Shown: positions 10,452 to 36,229, numbered from the stretch's first letter. The stretch: DNA of 64,000 nucleotides from Brachyhypopomus gauderio (GCF_052324685.1 NC_135212.1:22272137-22336136); one strand, 5' to 3'. Notes: generated from the sequence alone by a model not told the origin. A program made the numbers and translations.

Positions 10452-13400
10452 AATAGACCAGAATAAAGGACCTCCTCTATGCTTTGAAATATGCGTCTTT
10501 TGAAGGACTTGTCACTGTTATTCCGTTGGTTTTTGTGCTTGGAAAGATGGGGGATGTATTTTTGTTTTTTTCCTTTAAGGAAGACGTTTCTAAGGGTCCT
10601 GTGACCACTGTAAAGGACTGCTGCACTGAATCTATGCTGACGGCCCTGTCGGCAACATGTTCTACACAGAGGTCATGTCATCATATCACAGAAGATCTCC
10701 AGTACCAGTGAACTTTGTCATGGTTGTTCACTGGAGACGTGTACTGTATTCTCCAGCTAGAATGAGCTGGAATTAGGCCAATTACCCAGTAGAGATGTCT
10801 TACATGTATGTCCTCACAAACTGACCATTTCTGCATTGTTGAAGCAAAATTTTGTTAAAATTTATTTTAGTTTTAAATGTTGGTTTATGTTTCTTATCAC
10901 AAGGAGGACAAAGGACAGAACCAATCAGATGCATTAAATGCATTTTCTGTGTTGAATGCACAGATAAAACTCAATCATGCTTTCTATCTGCCAGTGATTG
11001 TTTCATGCAAGTAGCAGGCAGTATCAGCACATATTGTGTTAACATTGTGGCCAAAATACACAGATTCCTTTTGCAATAGAAATTTTATCTACTGTTTTAT
11101 CACAAAATTTGTTTTTATAGTTGCATAGTATTAACTCAATCTCAGTTTTGCTCAAAACATTTGTAACCCTAAACATGTCTTAAATGTGTGGTCATTGAGA
11201 AATATGTTAGATATCTACGTTGGTGCAATATTTGGAATGTGTATTTGAAAAAGCCAGAGAATTTAGATCTAACATTTGTTCACTAATGTTTGTTTGGTTG
11301 TTTTCTTTTAGGTTTTTTGTTTGTTTGTTTGTTTGTTTAGTTTTTGTTTTGTTTTTTAGAGCGCATTATTTTTTTAAGAAAAAAAAATTTATTGATTACT
11401 GATCAACATGACAGTGTCATGTTTCCCAGAGGAATAGGATCATGTGATTTACAAATATGGAATAATTGTGCATTGTATAAATATATAGATCGTGACCGTA
11501 ACCAGGAAAGAAGAAGAACAGGTAAGAAAGGATGAAACAGGTGAGAAAGGAGAGCAGGAGAGCTTGTTCTTAAAGTGATGGTGACTCAGATGTACACCTC
11601 TACCCCAAACTGGAATGTCTCGCTCTTTCAAGCCAAAACAAGCAGCTACACAGAGTATCACACTGACTCTGAGGTCAGTCAGGGTAGTGGGAGGCCAGTC
11701 CTTTGGGCCAGCAACATTTCTTCACACAGATCCATATTAGGTGAACGCCTTATACACGAGGAGACGGCACAACTACGGGGACTAACATTTAGCTGACTGA
11801 GTGTTTCTAGCTTAGTTCAATGCCATCTTGGATCTTGCAAGCTTTCACTTTGACTCTGGCAGTATTCCAGATGGGAGCCACTTCTTTGGCCAGTCAGCAT
11901 GTTCTAATAGCTTACAAGGATGGTTCAGCTGATGGCAGCCACTAAATAAACAAATGCCCATGTGACAAATTGTTGGGGGAATGCCAAACCACTACTGTAG
12001 TGCAGATCAACATAAACACTCATGAAATATAAAAAAAAATGGTTCCCACCAAGGCCCTTAAAATCTAAATGAATATTTTAAAAAGTAATGTCAGTTGAGT
12101 ACATGCAAAGCCATACTGCCTGCACAAGGCAGAGCATCCGACTAGGATGGGCCTAAGACTCCAGGCAATGCCCCGGCTTTTACCCATTTTATAAAGCAAA
12201 CAGAACTGACACTTAGTTTATGGGATATATTAAAAAAATGTAATCAGACTCACTGCTGCTGTAAAGGCCTACTGCGTCTGCATGCAAAGATAAAAACACC
12301 ATGGTACATGGAATTCTCCGCTTGTTCCATTTTGATGCCAGATACTGATGCATCCACTCCCCCCCCTTGCTACAAATAACCCTATAACTGATAGTGTACA
12401 TAATTTGAAAACCTATTTAAGGCTTAATAGCACATTTGTGTTTTATCAATAAAGGTATATCGGAAGTAAATGGACAGGTAGTATCCATATACTTTTTGTA
12501 TGGCAGATAGTTTTATTTTATTCTGCAAATAAATTATTTTTCAGAAAATGCTCAGGTTTTGGCACTATGGTTGTTGAGCTTTTTGAGTGGATGAAAAAGA
12601 CTGTTTTGCAATAGTATTGTTCAGCAATTAAATTTACTCACTTAAACATCAAAATAATTACATATTAAATTTTTTGGAAAACGTATTCAGTGTTTTTGAC
12701 CATGTCACTTTTTGTCTACTTTGTGATGTCATTACTAAACACTCATTGTGATAAATGTGTCTGCATTTTTCCATTGAGCAACTCACCACTTTATTTTCAA
12801 TGAAAACAAATGCATATTTTGCTGTACAGTGGACTTACCTGGTGAACAGGTTCAAGTGTTGGACGCTGGAAAACGTTTGCAAGTGAATTTGAGTGACTGT
12901 GACGAGGGCAAAGTTCTGATTGACAGCTGGGTCAGAACACTTCCACAACAATAGGTCTCTTCACAGTATGGTAGTGCTTACCAAAAGGCAGTCCAGGGAA
13001 GAACCACCAGTGAACTGATGACAGGGTCATCAGGGCTCAAACCTCAATGGCATAGATAGTACACAAAGGCCAGCCCAATCAGTTCAGTCCCACAGAAGAA
13101 AGACTAGAGCATACTACTAAAAAGGTTAATGGTTGCTGTGATGGACCTTCAGACCAATAACCCTCGTCATGATACATGGAATATGTTCCTGTAGAAATAT
13201 TAGTCAATAACCTGGATGAGCACACATGCACTACTCATAAAGGGACTGGTAACAATACCAGAGGCACCTATTTATAGATATAACGGTGCACCAGCACACC
13301 AACACCAGACAGTCTAACCTGAGCATTCCTGTGATTGACTAAAAGAAAACATACAGCTCAGTGTGACACACTTAGGTTCTTAAATCTTCGATATTTGTAT

Positions 13401-16143
13401 TTTTTCAAGGTTTTTCCATTTGGTTTATGGGGGAATGGTAAGCATTTTGCTTCACTGATATGGCATTGGCCAAATCACCTTGAAGCCTTGCTGTGGCTTG
13501 TCCTGTTGACTATGAAACCTCATAAATTTACACTCTTCTCACTAATACAGGTCCAAGCTACCCTTATACATTACAAGCCATTGGGCTGTGTGTTTCCTTT
13601 TATCAACATTTTTTTTATTTTATTTTATGCTGCCAACTGCTGAGCACCTAGACTAATGACCCTGGCTGGAGTCTGTGCGGATGAGGTCGTAACACTCACC
13701 ATCTGCCTTTTACTGCTCCGGGTTGTTCTTCTCCGAGGACATCCATGTTTGGAACAGACTGGAATGTGCAACTCCATTTGCAATCCCCATGCATGTTACT
13801 GAGTTTAAAACAATTTTTCAATGGGCTACTGGATTTTAACTTATTCTGGATGAAAGAACTGTTTCTTTTACCCAGTACAAGTTATCTTATCTTATGTAAC
13901 TTTTGAATTACATTATTCTGTTCTTCTGTTATACCTGAAAACCTATTTTAAATTTCTTGACCTTTTTATCATACTGACTGCTGAGGTAAGTGACTGCTTC
14001 TCGTTGTGTATAGCAGCCCTAAATTAACCAGATAGGTGGAACCATGTCATTTAATTCTAGTCTGTATCTTTTAAGTGGAGATAGTTAAAGCAAAATGGTT
14101 TAGGTAGTGAGATGTTCATGGTAATCTGCTTGGTGTAATGTTTTCATTTATGTTTTGAAAGCAAATTTTGAAGACCAGAAGAAAATAAACTGTTAAACAA
14201 TTCTTATTTTTCTTAGTTTTTTCCCAGAAATTTATATTTGAAAGACCCAGAGTAGCAGGAGCTGTTTTACATTTGTGCCTCTCAGTGGATACAAAATTGA
14301 CAACTATGTTACTAAAAAGTTTCTAAAAGGTTATTGGGGTTCAGAAAATATTGTAGGTGGGGGTTAACAAACCTTGCAAGAACTTCAGAGAACCGCAGGA
14401 CCAAAGCCAAGTTCCTTTATGATGGGGGTGACAGCTCATATTTTCAGAGGGCAAGGAACATGATGACTAGAAAAATCTAGAATAAAAAATTTCACCATGA
14501 TGCCATGATGGATATTGGAAAAAGCTCACTAATCACAATTCCAGGCAGATGTGCAAGACCTGTAAAAAGTACTCATAGCAGCAGAACACTGACAGCAGCA
14601 ACAGATTCAGTAATCAAGAATCTGGTAAACAGGTAATAATCACTAAGGTGGAAACAGTCAGTCTGCTGATGAAAAATGAAACAACTAAATAAATCCAGAG
14701 GTCCAGTTCAGGATGCTGGCAGTGAGAGCCCAACCAAGTGACAGGCGTCAAACACAGTAACATGTACACAGCATATGAGCTGAATGATCCCGAGTCCATG
14801 TGGGAAGAAACTCTGAGAGCTGATGAGAACAACAAAGACCCTGCTGGGCCTCCAGAACCAGACAAAAACAAATGGAAGCAAGAAAGTAGCAGAATTTGCT
14901 GAATGAGAAAATAGACAGTGGAAAGTTAACACCAGGTTTATCTCGGTGGAGGAGTACTGAATGATTAATTTCAATCCAGAAGAGTGTAATTCTCAGATCA
15001 GAGAAAATATTAGATGTGCCCACTCACTGGAAGGAATTATGTAAATATATAATACATGATCTGCCTAAGGACCAGTCTTGCTGACCTTTAGTCCACAATC
15101 AGATGTGCTATTCTGATGTGCTATTGATAGATTTCCTTCTTTTTGGTTACTTTAGTACCTCAGACTGCTTTAATGAATGCTTCAGGCCTGGAGAAAGTGT
15201 GGGAAAATGGTTAGAAACATACCTACGAGCTGTTTTTGAACAAATTTTAACTCCCAGGTCGTACAGCCTTGAAGGTTTACTCCTATATCTCAGAGCAGAA
15301 GCTGCATATTTATTGTGACCCAGAGCTGAGAGGCTGCAGTCAGTTGTCTTACTGATTTTTATATATATATTAAGGGTCACTCTTAAAGAAAACCCAGTAA
15401 ATTTGTATTAAATTAACAACTTTTTTGGTCTATGAGTACATTCCATATAGCATTGGAAGCACATCTCTATAATGATACAGGCAGGCAAATTCTATGTCAT
15501 ATGTTCGGTTCCTTATTTCCGTTGGCTTGATTCGTCCATACTGTGTTTACAGAAGTCCTATGGAGAAACATGATGGCAGAAGATAAACAAGGGTTAAGGA
15601 GCTGATTATCCAGATTGTCTTGAAGTTTTTTCATTCTTCCAAGTTCAGCTTCATTGCGTTATACCCCATGGGGGTGAAAGGGTGCGGGGGGGGGGGGGGG
15701 GGGGGGGGTGATAACTTAGCCCTGCATTTGATAACTATGAGGTGATAACTTAGCCCTGCATTTCTAAAAAACAAGGCTACAGAAAGCAGCTCCTATACCC
15801 TCTAATCTCTGGCTGCTGCCTCTGCGGTGAAAGAAGGCATGGTGTGCACTGTACATTTTCTACCCCAGCCACATTCATTCAAGTTGTTAAAAGTAAGAAA
15901 CTACACCATTAAACAGGATGAGATTAGAAAGGTGATTCACACAATGATTCCTAAGCCATTGAAGAGGTGAATCAGGTGTGTAGAGGATGAAGAATCAATG
16001 AAGCGGTATAATAGCTCTCCACCACAGGGTTGGAGGGAAACTGTTTTAAGGTGTTATATTAGGTGACACTGCATCCTATGCAGCATATAAACCGGCTCTA
16101 TTAAATGCCATGAAAACCTTCAACAAACAAAGGTCTTCAATTA
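10452..16143. other. slco3a1 3' UTR and intergenic region
   Basis: The first part is probably slco3a1 3' UTR; its end cannot be fixed from sequence. The stretch 12830-13330 reads like an old interspersed repeat (phrases such as GGGTCAGAACACTTCCACAA), but I cannot assign its class. The rest is AT-rich with no convincing gene. Confidence 0.6.
15686..15708. repeat. Poly-G run (23 nt) with adjoining 34-bp duplication
   Basis: An uninterrupted run of 23 G is followed by GGTGATAACTTAGCCCTGCA, which recurs 34 bases later (copies starting at 15707 and 15741). Confidence 0.9.
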
Positions 16144-16144
16144 C

Positions 16145-16205
<61 letters not shown>
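16144..16205. repeat. (TA)n microsatellite, left flank of the hAT element
   Basis: About 60 bp of pure TA. The same repeat continues after 18586, so the hAT element appears to have split a TA array. Confidence 0.95.
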
Positions 16206-16208
<3 letters not shown>

Positions 16209-16598
16209 GGGTGGGACGCGATTAAAAAAATTAATCGAATTAATCGGAAGCTTTGTAATTAATTAATCGAAATTAATCGCATTTTAATCGCATTTCAGTA
16301 TTTAACATGAGAAATATTAATTTAAGTTTGAATGATGAATGAATCAATGAACATAATCATAAACTTCAACATCTTGTTTATTTTTCCACTAGTCTACTAC
16401 GAAGACCAATATATGTGTAGTGTGCAGAAAACAGTTCAGAACATTGGAAATTCTGACCAAAAATGTTGTTTAATTTAGGGAGTTTTGCTCAGGATATTGG
16501 AAGAATTGAAGTAAATCAGAAGATGTTTTTTAATACCATTTTAGATGGTAGACTTTCTTTAATTTCCCAGGCCTCTGCCATAGGCATCTTCATAGTGC

Positions 16599-16784
16599 CT
16601 AGAAGTGGTCTTCTGCATGCTCAAAGCAAATGACTGGATCTTCATCATCTATAGATTCATCATCTATAATATGAGCTGTCACACCAAGATCATTCTTGTT
16701 GCTAACAGAGGTCCAGTGATCCCCAGTCAGAGCCACATTTGTGGCACTCTTCACAATAACCTGTTTTAATTCTTTCCTCATCAT
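16599..16784 (-). pseudogene. hAT transposase fragment
   Basis: The 61-residue frame contains VIVKSATNVALTGDHWTSVS followed by LGVTAHIID. This is the segment around the first catalytic Asp of hAT transposases (ALTGDHWTS). Just upstream on the minus strand MSKKIQQLYDEE is readable in another frame, so there is a frameshift. Nothing downstream restores a full transposase. Confidence 0.8.
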
Positions 16785-16818
16785 ACAGCTGCTGGATTTT
16801 CTTCGACATTGTCTTTCT

Positions 16819-16918
16819 GGGGTGAGTTTCCCAAAACTTTCTTAGTGTCAAGTACTTCGTCACCTCGTTCTTACGTACGAGGTACTTGGCGCTAAGAACG
16901 TTTTGGGAAACTCACCCC
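16819..16918. mobile_element. 100-bp hairpin MITE
   Basis: GGGGTGAGTTTCCCAAAAC at the left end is matched by its inverted form ending CTCACCCC at 16918. The arms meet around a TTCTTACGTACGAG core, giving a near-complete hairpin. CTG on both sides may be a 3-bp duplication. It sits next to the transposase fragment on its N-terminal side. Confidence 0.85.
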
Positions 16919-17186
16919 TGGACGGTAGTTCGTAACTTGCATCAGTTGACACAATTCGCAGCGCTTCTTGTAAGCATTTATCTTCGACCACAGAGAGCGG
17001 ACAACACAAATAATGTGACGCATCATGTATAAACGCGTGCGGAGTCGCGCGCTACGGCCATTCGCGAAAGTTTAATCCAGTCTTAATGGTCCAATGAAGG
17101 TCATTTAAAAACCAGGACGTTTCCTCACAGGATGTGAATTACGTACGTTTGGTCACCCTATCGTACTAGGAATACATTTAGCAGCT

Positions 17187-17899
17187 AAAGCTGGGCGTAC
17201 ACTGTACGATATTTTAAATCGTGTACTCAGCTCCAGCTCAAACTGTACGACTAAATCGCAGGGTTTAAAAGTTCACAGCTCACGATTCATATACTCACAC
17301 TATACGACCCGACGCTCTCATGCGATCTCACGAGGAGCGATTTGAATTTCAAACATGTTTGATATTCTTGCGACGCCGCGATTTCTGATCGGGAGTTGGT
17401 CGTGAGGTGTGAATCGCTCCTCGTTTACCTGTGTAAACTATACGATGCACGACACGCGATTGAGCAGAAACTCGGCCCGATCGAAAAATAGTCGCACGAG
17501 TGAAAAATCGGCTGAAAATGGGCCAAAAATCGCACAGCTGGGCGTACACTGTGCGATTTTTGGCCCATTTTCAGCCGATTTTTCACTCGTGCGACTATTT
17601 TTCGATCGGGCCGAGTTTCGGCTCAATCGCGTGTCGTGCATCGTATAGTTTACACAGGTAAACGAGGAGCGATTCACACCTCACGACCAACTCCCGATCA
17701 GAAATCGCGGCGTCGCAAGAATATCAAACATGTTTGAAATTCAAATCGCTCCTCGTGAGATCGCATGAGAGCGTCGGGTCGTATAGTGTGAGTATATGAA
17801 TCGTGAGCTGTGAACTTTTAAACCCTGCGATTTAGTCGTACAGTTTGAGCTGGAGCTGAGTACACGATTTAAAATATCGTACAGTGTACGCCCAGCTTT
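17187..17899. mobile_element. Head-to-head MITE pair forming a 713-bp near-perfect palindrome
   Basis: The left arm (17187-17536) is the inverse of the right arm (17550-17899), with almost no mismatch over about 350 bp. The right half, starting at about 17537, has both terminal repeats (GCTGGGCGTACACTGTGCGA at its start and the inverse at 17899). The left half is an inverted copy cut just inside its terminal repeat. The structure is one intact and one truncated copy fused head to head. Confidence 0.9.
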
Positions 17900-17935
17900 A
17901 AGTTATCATTACTGACCTGCGCGTTAAGCTGGGCG

Positions 17936-18239
17936 TACACTGTGCGATTTTTGGCCCATTTTCAGACGATTTTTCACTCGTTTCGGCTCAATCGCGTGTC
18001 GTGCATCGTATAGTTTACACAGGTAAACGAGGAACGATTCACACCTCACGACCAACTCCCGATCAGAAATCGCAGCGTCGCAAGAACACCAAACATGTTT
18101 GAAATTCAAATCGCTCCTCGTGAGAGTATCGCACTGTTGAAGCAGCTCCACGAGCCGACTCTCCCTGCGATTTAGTCGTACAGTTTGAGCTGGAGCTGAG
18201 TACACGATTTAAAATATCGCACAGTGTACGCCCAGCTTT
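17936..18239. mobile_element. Third MITE copy of the same family
   Basis: It has inverted termini AAGCTGGGCGTACACTGTGC and the reverse complement ending at 18239. The interior matches the right half of the neighbouring palindrome but with internal deletions (after TTTTTCACTCG, and before CTCCCTGCGATT). TTA on both sides is a possible 3-bp target duplication. It has split the BED-finger frame of the host hAT. Confidence 0.88.
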
Positions 18240-18386
18240 AGCCGCAACATGTTTTGCGTTGAGGTGGTAACGAAGGGTGGAAGTGCTCCTGTGATAAGCG
18301 AACTCCTTCCTACATAAAGTGTAAATAACACTATTTTTGTTTGTATTTCCATCTGAAAGTTTCTTATATTTAAATTTCCCATCCAC
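18240..18386 (-). pseudogene. BED zinc-finger remnant of the hAT transposase
   Basis: The minus-strand frame beginning at 18386 reads VIYTLCRKEFAYHRSTSTLR and then YHLNAKH. This is a BED finger in which the first cysteine of the C-x-x-C pair is replaced by tyrosine. The frame then runs into the inserted MITE at 18239. Confidence 0.85.
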
Positions 18387-18583
18387 CAGCGTAGCCTCTT
18401 CATCTCCATCATGTTCATCTTATTGTGTGTCCATAATCTGTATGCCCGGAACTCGCGCACTGAGAAACATTCCACGGTGCAAAAGTGTCTCGTCCGTTAA
18501 ATGCGTTAAAATGCGTTAATTTTTTTAGTGCGTTAATTTTCCTGTAATTAATTAATCGAAATTAACGCGTTAAAGTCCCACCA

Positions 18584-18586
<3 letters not shown>

Positions 18587-18639
<53 letters not shown>

Positions 18640-18690
18640 CATATATATATATATATATGTATATATATTTATATGTATATTTATATATAT
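18587..18690. repeat. (TA)n microsatellite, right flank of the hAT element
   Basis: TA array with ATTT and GTAT interruptions. Confidence 0.92.
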
Positions 18691-18729
18691 GGAGGTCTGT
18701 TACAGACTGAATCTGAATCTCTCTAATTA

Positions 18730-18767
<38 letters not shown>

Positions 18768-18840
18768 TGATTAGAGAGATTCAGATTATATATATATGCG
18801 CTAATTAGAGAGATTCAGATTCAGTCTGTAACAGACCTCC
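18691..18840. repeat. 150-bp hairpin repeat around a TA core
   Basis: The left arm GGAGGTCTGTTACAGACTGA... (to about 18742) is inverted exactly at 18790-18840. Between them is a TA run plus an extra partial copy of the right arm (TGCGCTGATTAGAGAGATTC, about 18763-18786). It could be a small MITE or a repeat-instability product. Confidence 0.85.
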
Positions 18841-19617
18841 ACAACACAAAACACAAATCATTGTAACTATAACAATATATTCATAATTTAATGCCTCTAC
18901 ATGGCATGTAGAGGCCTGTACATGGCATGGGGGAAAGTTCTACTAGGAGTGAATGCGAAAAAAGAACGTCTTCAATTTATCAGTTTGTTGTGTAAATATC
19001 TTCTACAAAGTGTTAACATAAATATCTAATAATTACCCTTACACAACATAATGCTATTCCCTGAGTTCACGGTATGTTCACATACTAAAAAAACTCATTA
19101 TCTCGTCTTCTAAAAATAGCTTACTGTTGTAGCACATTATATTTTTAGCAGAACCAAGCTAAAAATGAGGCTCACTGGCCTCACACATCAATGAAAATGT
19201 AGAAAAGAGAGCACCAAGACATACAAACATACACAGACAAGACAAAGGTATTTCTACAGCTTTTTTGTTTGTCTCGTTATTGTTCTATCAGTTCCTTCCT
19301 ATTTTGATTCTTTAATTCAGAAACACTGCACATAGAATAGATATTCAATTTAATATATGACCTTTAATTTTGGAGGGCAAAATTATCAAGTAGGGCAGGT
19401 AATTGATTCTATTAGCTTTGCTGTACATAGACTCAGTCATGGTATATACAGATCACGGAAAGTTATACAGTATATATTATTAGTGTATGCATCTGGTGTG
19501 CCTAAATACACAGATGAAATTCAGATTCACTGTATTCTACAGTTGGGAAATCAGAAAATGCAGGTTAAGTAAGTAAGTAAGTAAGTCTGTATGTATGTAT
19601 GTATGTATGTATGTATG

Positions 19618-19691
<74 letters not shown>

Positions 19692-21171
19692 CAATTGTAC
19701 TGTTAATTATTGTCCATGATGTTTAACACATCACATGCTAGCGTTAGAATAGTAGAGCAGCAATGCTGCATTCCTGACCACAATCTGTGAGGTACAATTC
19801 AATCTGTACCTCAGTACCCAGCGCCCAGTGCAGATATAATGTGTGAACAACTAAAGCTGCATCCTGGGACTCGTGTTCCCAGCATTTAGTCAGACTACAT
19901 ACAGCATGCAGGTGAGACCCAAATGACCTTTGTTGCATTTGCGCTTTAACATTCTGTTTGAAAAAGCAGGATATCCAGGCATATATTCTCAAAGCTGTCT
20001 TAGTACGCCTTTGCTGTCTAGTTACCTTATATTTTATGCAAAAGAGAAAGCACAAACTTCAATGAAGCCTTTGCTGAACTCAGTGTTGGCCCTAAGCATG
20101 TATCTAAATTCTGTTTTGGATACAGTATGCCAGTCACTTGTGGGGAATGTTAAAATGGGACACAGATGCACACTTTCCACTCTATGCTACAGAACAACCA
20201 CTGTGAATCCCTCACATTTTTGGGGACAACATGCTGTTGCTTGCGAAGTAAAATGATGTTGCAGGACTAGAATTTAGACTTTGGTCAGAGCAATATAATT
20301 TACCATTTTCCTTAGTTGCTTTGTTGCATTTTGCAGATCAGAACTGAATTACTTGGCCATCTAGTCACTAGTGCACATCATGAAAGCAATTTCTCATTCA
20401 TTTTAAACAATTACCAAATGCTTGGCATAATCAAGCAAATAATTTTGTACAACTGTCTACGGTTTCCTACATTATCAATTACTTTTGTTTTGTCTATCAA
20501 AATATACTGGTTCTCTGTTGAATAATCCTGCCACCTAAAAAGGCATTAGTTTATTGCATACATCATTACATTCAAAAGTGCTGAGCCGGTTGTCATAACG
20601 TGTAAAGCATTTTTTACATCTCTATTGGACTTTTCCGGTAAATTTCTTCTGAACTGATGGTTAGTCTGTGAAGCTTTAGATCAACCAATGATCTACCAGC
20701 TCAGAGGTACCTAAAATAGCACAGAGGTACATCCTACAATATGAACCTTCAACTGGCAAGCACATATAGACAGATGACATTGCTGTCTGCCATGGATGAA
20801 GTGTGTGGACATCCCATCAGAAGCCTGCAGAGGCTGGATAAGACATTCCAAATGATTCTTTCCATGCCGAATTGCATGAGAAGATGTCTATTGTGATGTG
20901 GATGAGAATCTGTGGCCCAACAGAAAAGAAACGTTGGGAAGTGTAGAAAGATTGCATTGTAATTTTCCATACAGTGTTACTTGTACAGTTCTGTCTGTTT
21001 CCAATTTTTACACTTTCAATTTAGTAGGTTTTTCCCTTTTGTGCTAAGTGTTTTAGCTTTGCACTTTTGTGTTACACTTTTGTATATTCCAATGACATGG
21101 TCTATCATTATAGTAAATGTTACTGTACAAACTGTCAAGAGCATGGGAGTGAATCCAGTCCAATCTCTTGC
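18841..21171. other. Intergenic, no gene recognised
   Basis: AT-rich sequence with a tetranucleotide microsatellite (listed separately). Open frames are short and resemble nothing known to me. Confidence 0.6.
19562..19691. repeat. Compound tetranucleotide microsatellite
   Basis: (TAAG)n passes to (TGTA)n at about 19590-19620 and then to (CTAT)n at 19621-19690. Confidence 0.95.
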
Positions 21172-21484
21172 TGTCACGTTTTTGGGGGGGGGGGGGGGGG
21201 GGGGGGGGTTGTGCAGGTCGCCCCCGTTTACAGCGGCAGCGGTCCTGTTTTGGTCACGTGATGTTCGTCCCTCAGGTGGGCGGGACCCGTGATCCGTCTC
21301 ACCTGAGGGTCATTTGTTCGTCTATATATGTCTTGTCTTTGTACCAGTTGACTGCTGGTTATTATTTCCTTAATCTGGAACAATGTCACGGGTTTTTGGT
21401 TTGCACATTCTCTATTAAACCATCCTCTTTCCCTGAGACTTGGCGTGATCGCTTCCTTTTTAGTTGCTCACCCTGCCCGTCACA
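21172..21484 (+). mobile_element. Solo LTR (probable fish Gypsy-type)
   Basis: It starts TGTCACG and ends CGTCACA, the inverted TG..CA termini of an LTR. It is flanked on both sides by CTTGC (21167-21171 and 21485-21489), a perfect 5-bp target duplication. Inside are a TATATATG box near 21321, an ATTAAA signal near 21413, and a poly-G run at 21184-21208. No internal region or second LTR is present, so it is a recombination remnant. The Gypsy assignment rests on my memory of similar fish LTR ends. Confidence 0.88.
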
Positions 21485-22703
21485 CTTGCAATCTCCCACA
21501 TACAGTAATGAGTAACTATACTATAGAAACATATGTGCAGCCTTGTGCATTTTCAATCATTGTCCTCAAAACATTAGCCATCATAAAATGTTTACAGACT
21601 ACATTGATATATGAAAACATGGCTAAGAATTTTGACACAGTGACACAAGGGCTTGTGATTCCCTATTATGAAGGAAATAAATGAAGAAACTGCTAAGTCC
21701 CAACTCAGAGTACTGCTAGCGCCTACAAGATACTTTTTTCAAAGAGCTAAACTGATGCACAACAAAAAGAATTTCACTACAGCATGTTTTACAGCTGGTA
21801 GCTCTAATTCAAGCAGGGAGGATATGGCCCGTTTTGGTCTCCAGAGCTCTCTCCAGCCAGTTGCATCATTATGCAGTCTGAATTTACATGCACCACAATT
21901 TACACTATCTACAGCCTTTTACTTCGTTCTCCAAGATTTTCCTTTGAAGAGATTGCTGCAGGATTTCTCATAGTAGCATATGGGCTTGCATATAATAATT
22001 CAGCTCCCTGAGGATGGCCAGCGTAAGCACCGACAGTTATACATTTGAGGATATCACCGCTGGCAAGAAATGCTGATCCAAACCAAAAATATAAGCAGAC
22101 CATGTCATAATTAATTAAGTTGTATGTTTTTTAGACACTTTACTCTTCCTGGTGATTAGGGAAAACATCCCTGCGTAACACTCACGTCTCTGACAAGCAG
22201 GAAACTGAAGACCTGAAACTACTGAACTACTGCTGAAATGGTTCTGCTCTACACAGAACATTCTTAAATAAGTTAATTGCTAATGCATTTTTTATGACAA
22301 GGAAATGCATACATACCTTCTCTGACATGTTGTCATCCTTCCTGAAGAATCAGCCTGGATTTGCTTGAGACTTATTTTTCAAAAAAAGTATAGTAACATA
22401 TTGCTTCACTTAATAATATTAATTTGACGAGACATCTTTGGAATTGCAGATGCTAGACCAGGCGTTTCACAAATTTAAATTTAGTTGGTCATACCCTTAC
22501 CATCTTCATATTACTAATTTGACCTACACTGTTGCATATAAAAAATAAAGAAATTAGATGAATGAATGAATGAATGAATGAATGAATGGATGGATGGATG
22601 GATGGATGGATGGATGGATGGATGGGTGTATGAATGATTGAATGAAAATATGAAAATAAGCCGGGTCAGGTGGTGGCAGCAGCTAGTATGTTTCTGGTTC
22701 ACC
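21485..22703. other. Intergenic, no gene recognised
   Basis: Contains the (GAAT)n/(GATG)n tetranucleotide repeat at about 22554-22645. Nothing else is recognised. Confidence 0.6.
22554..22645. repeat. (GAAT)n(GATG)n microsatellite
   Basis: GAATGAAT passes to GGATGGAT, about 1.0-1.1 kb before the st8sia2 exon 1 region. Confidence 0.93.
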
Positions 22704-23058
22704 GTCGCACGATCTTCACCACCTGGAGTATTGCAGGAGACTGAATACTCTGTGCACTGCGGCTTTCTTTAAAGTTTCAGAGAAAGTCTTCTGTAAGCCA
22801 CCGACAAGCGAAAAAAAACGATAAAACCGGGGAAAGGCGAGAGGAGACCGCTTCACCTTCTTTTCTGATGCGTTCATTAGTGTACAGCGTACCTGATGTG
22901 AAGATGAAATCACACCGTTGGCTTGCTCTCTTCTGTGGGTAGATGTTCTTCAGAAGAGCCAGTGGAAACACTGTTAGAAGGAGCTTAGGCGCAAAACCAC
23001 CGCTCATTAGTCTAGTTACACGTCTGCTAGTCTACCTGGAAGGTCTGTCGGTCAAGTC
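22704..23058 (+). promoter_or_regulatory. st8sia2: Probable st8sia2 promoter/5' UTR region
   Basis: This is the sequence immediately before the st8sia2 start codon. It is somewhat richer in CpG than its surroundings. The start ATG at 23059 has G at -3. No clear TATA box is seen and the transcription start cannot be fixed. Confidence 0.45.
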
Positions 23059-36179
<13,121 letters not shown>

Positions 36180-36229
36180 TGACAGGTTTGATCGTACCGT
36201 AGCGGTTGTGATTGTGGAAGTTGGAGGCA

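Larger units (their letters stand above)
16206..18586 (-). mobile_element. Degraded hAT (BED-finger) DNA transposon carrying nested MITEs
   Basis: The ends are inverted: TAGGGGTGGGAC at 16206-16217, and the reverse complement of TAGTGGTGGGAC at 18575-18586 (11 of 12 matching). Both continue into ATTAATCGA-type sequence. Each end is flanked by ATATATAT, the 8-bp duplication expected of hAT, although the TA array makes this uninformative. On the minus strand are a BED zinc-finger remnant (about 18240-18386) and a transposase remnant (16599-16784). Transposase coding is interrupted by a 100-bp hairpin MITE and a cluster of palindromic MITE copies, so the element is dead. Confidence 0.85.

Noticed and set aside
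12830..13330. Segment reminiscent of an interspersed fish repeat
   Set aside because: It felt familiar, but I could not name a family or find ends or coding blocks, so it is only mentioned in the region note.
14614..15023. Three overlapping minus-strand frames of 85-91 codons
   Set aside because: Hydrophobic by chance in AT-rich sequence; no start, splice or homology support.
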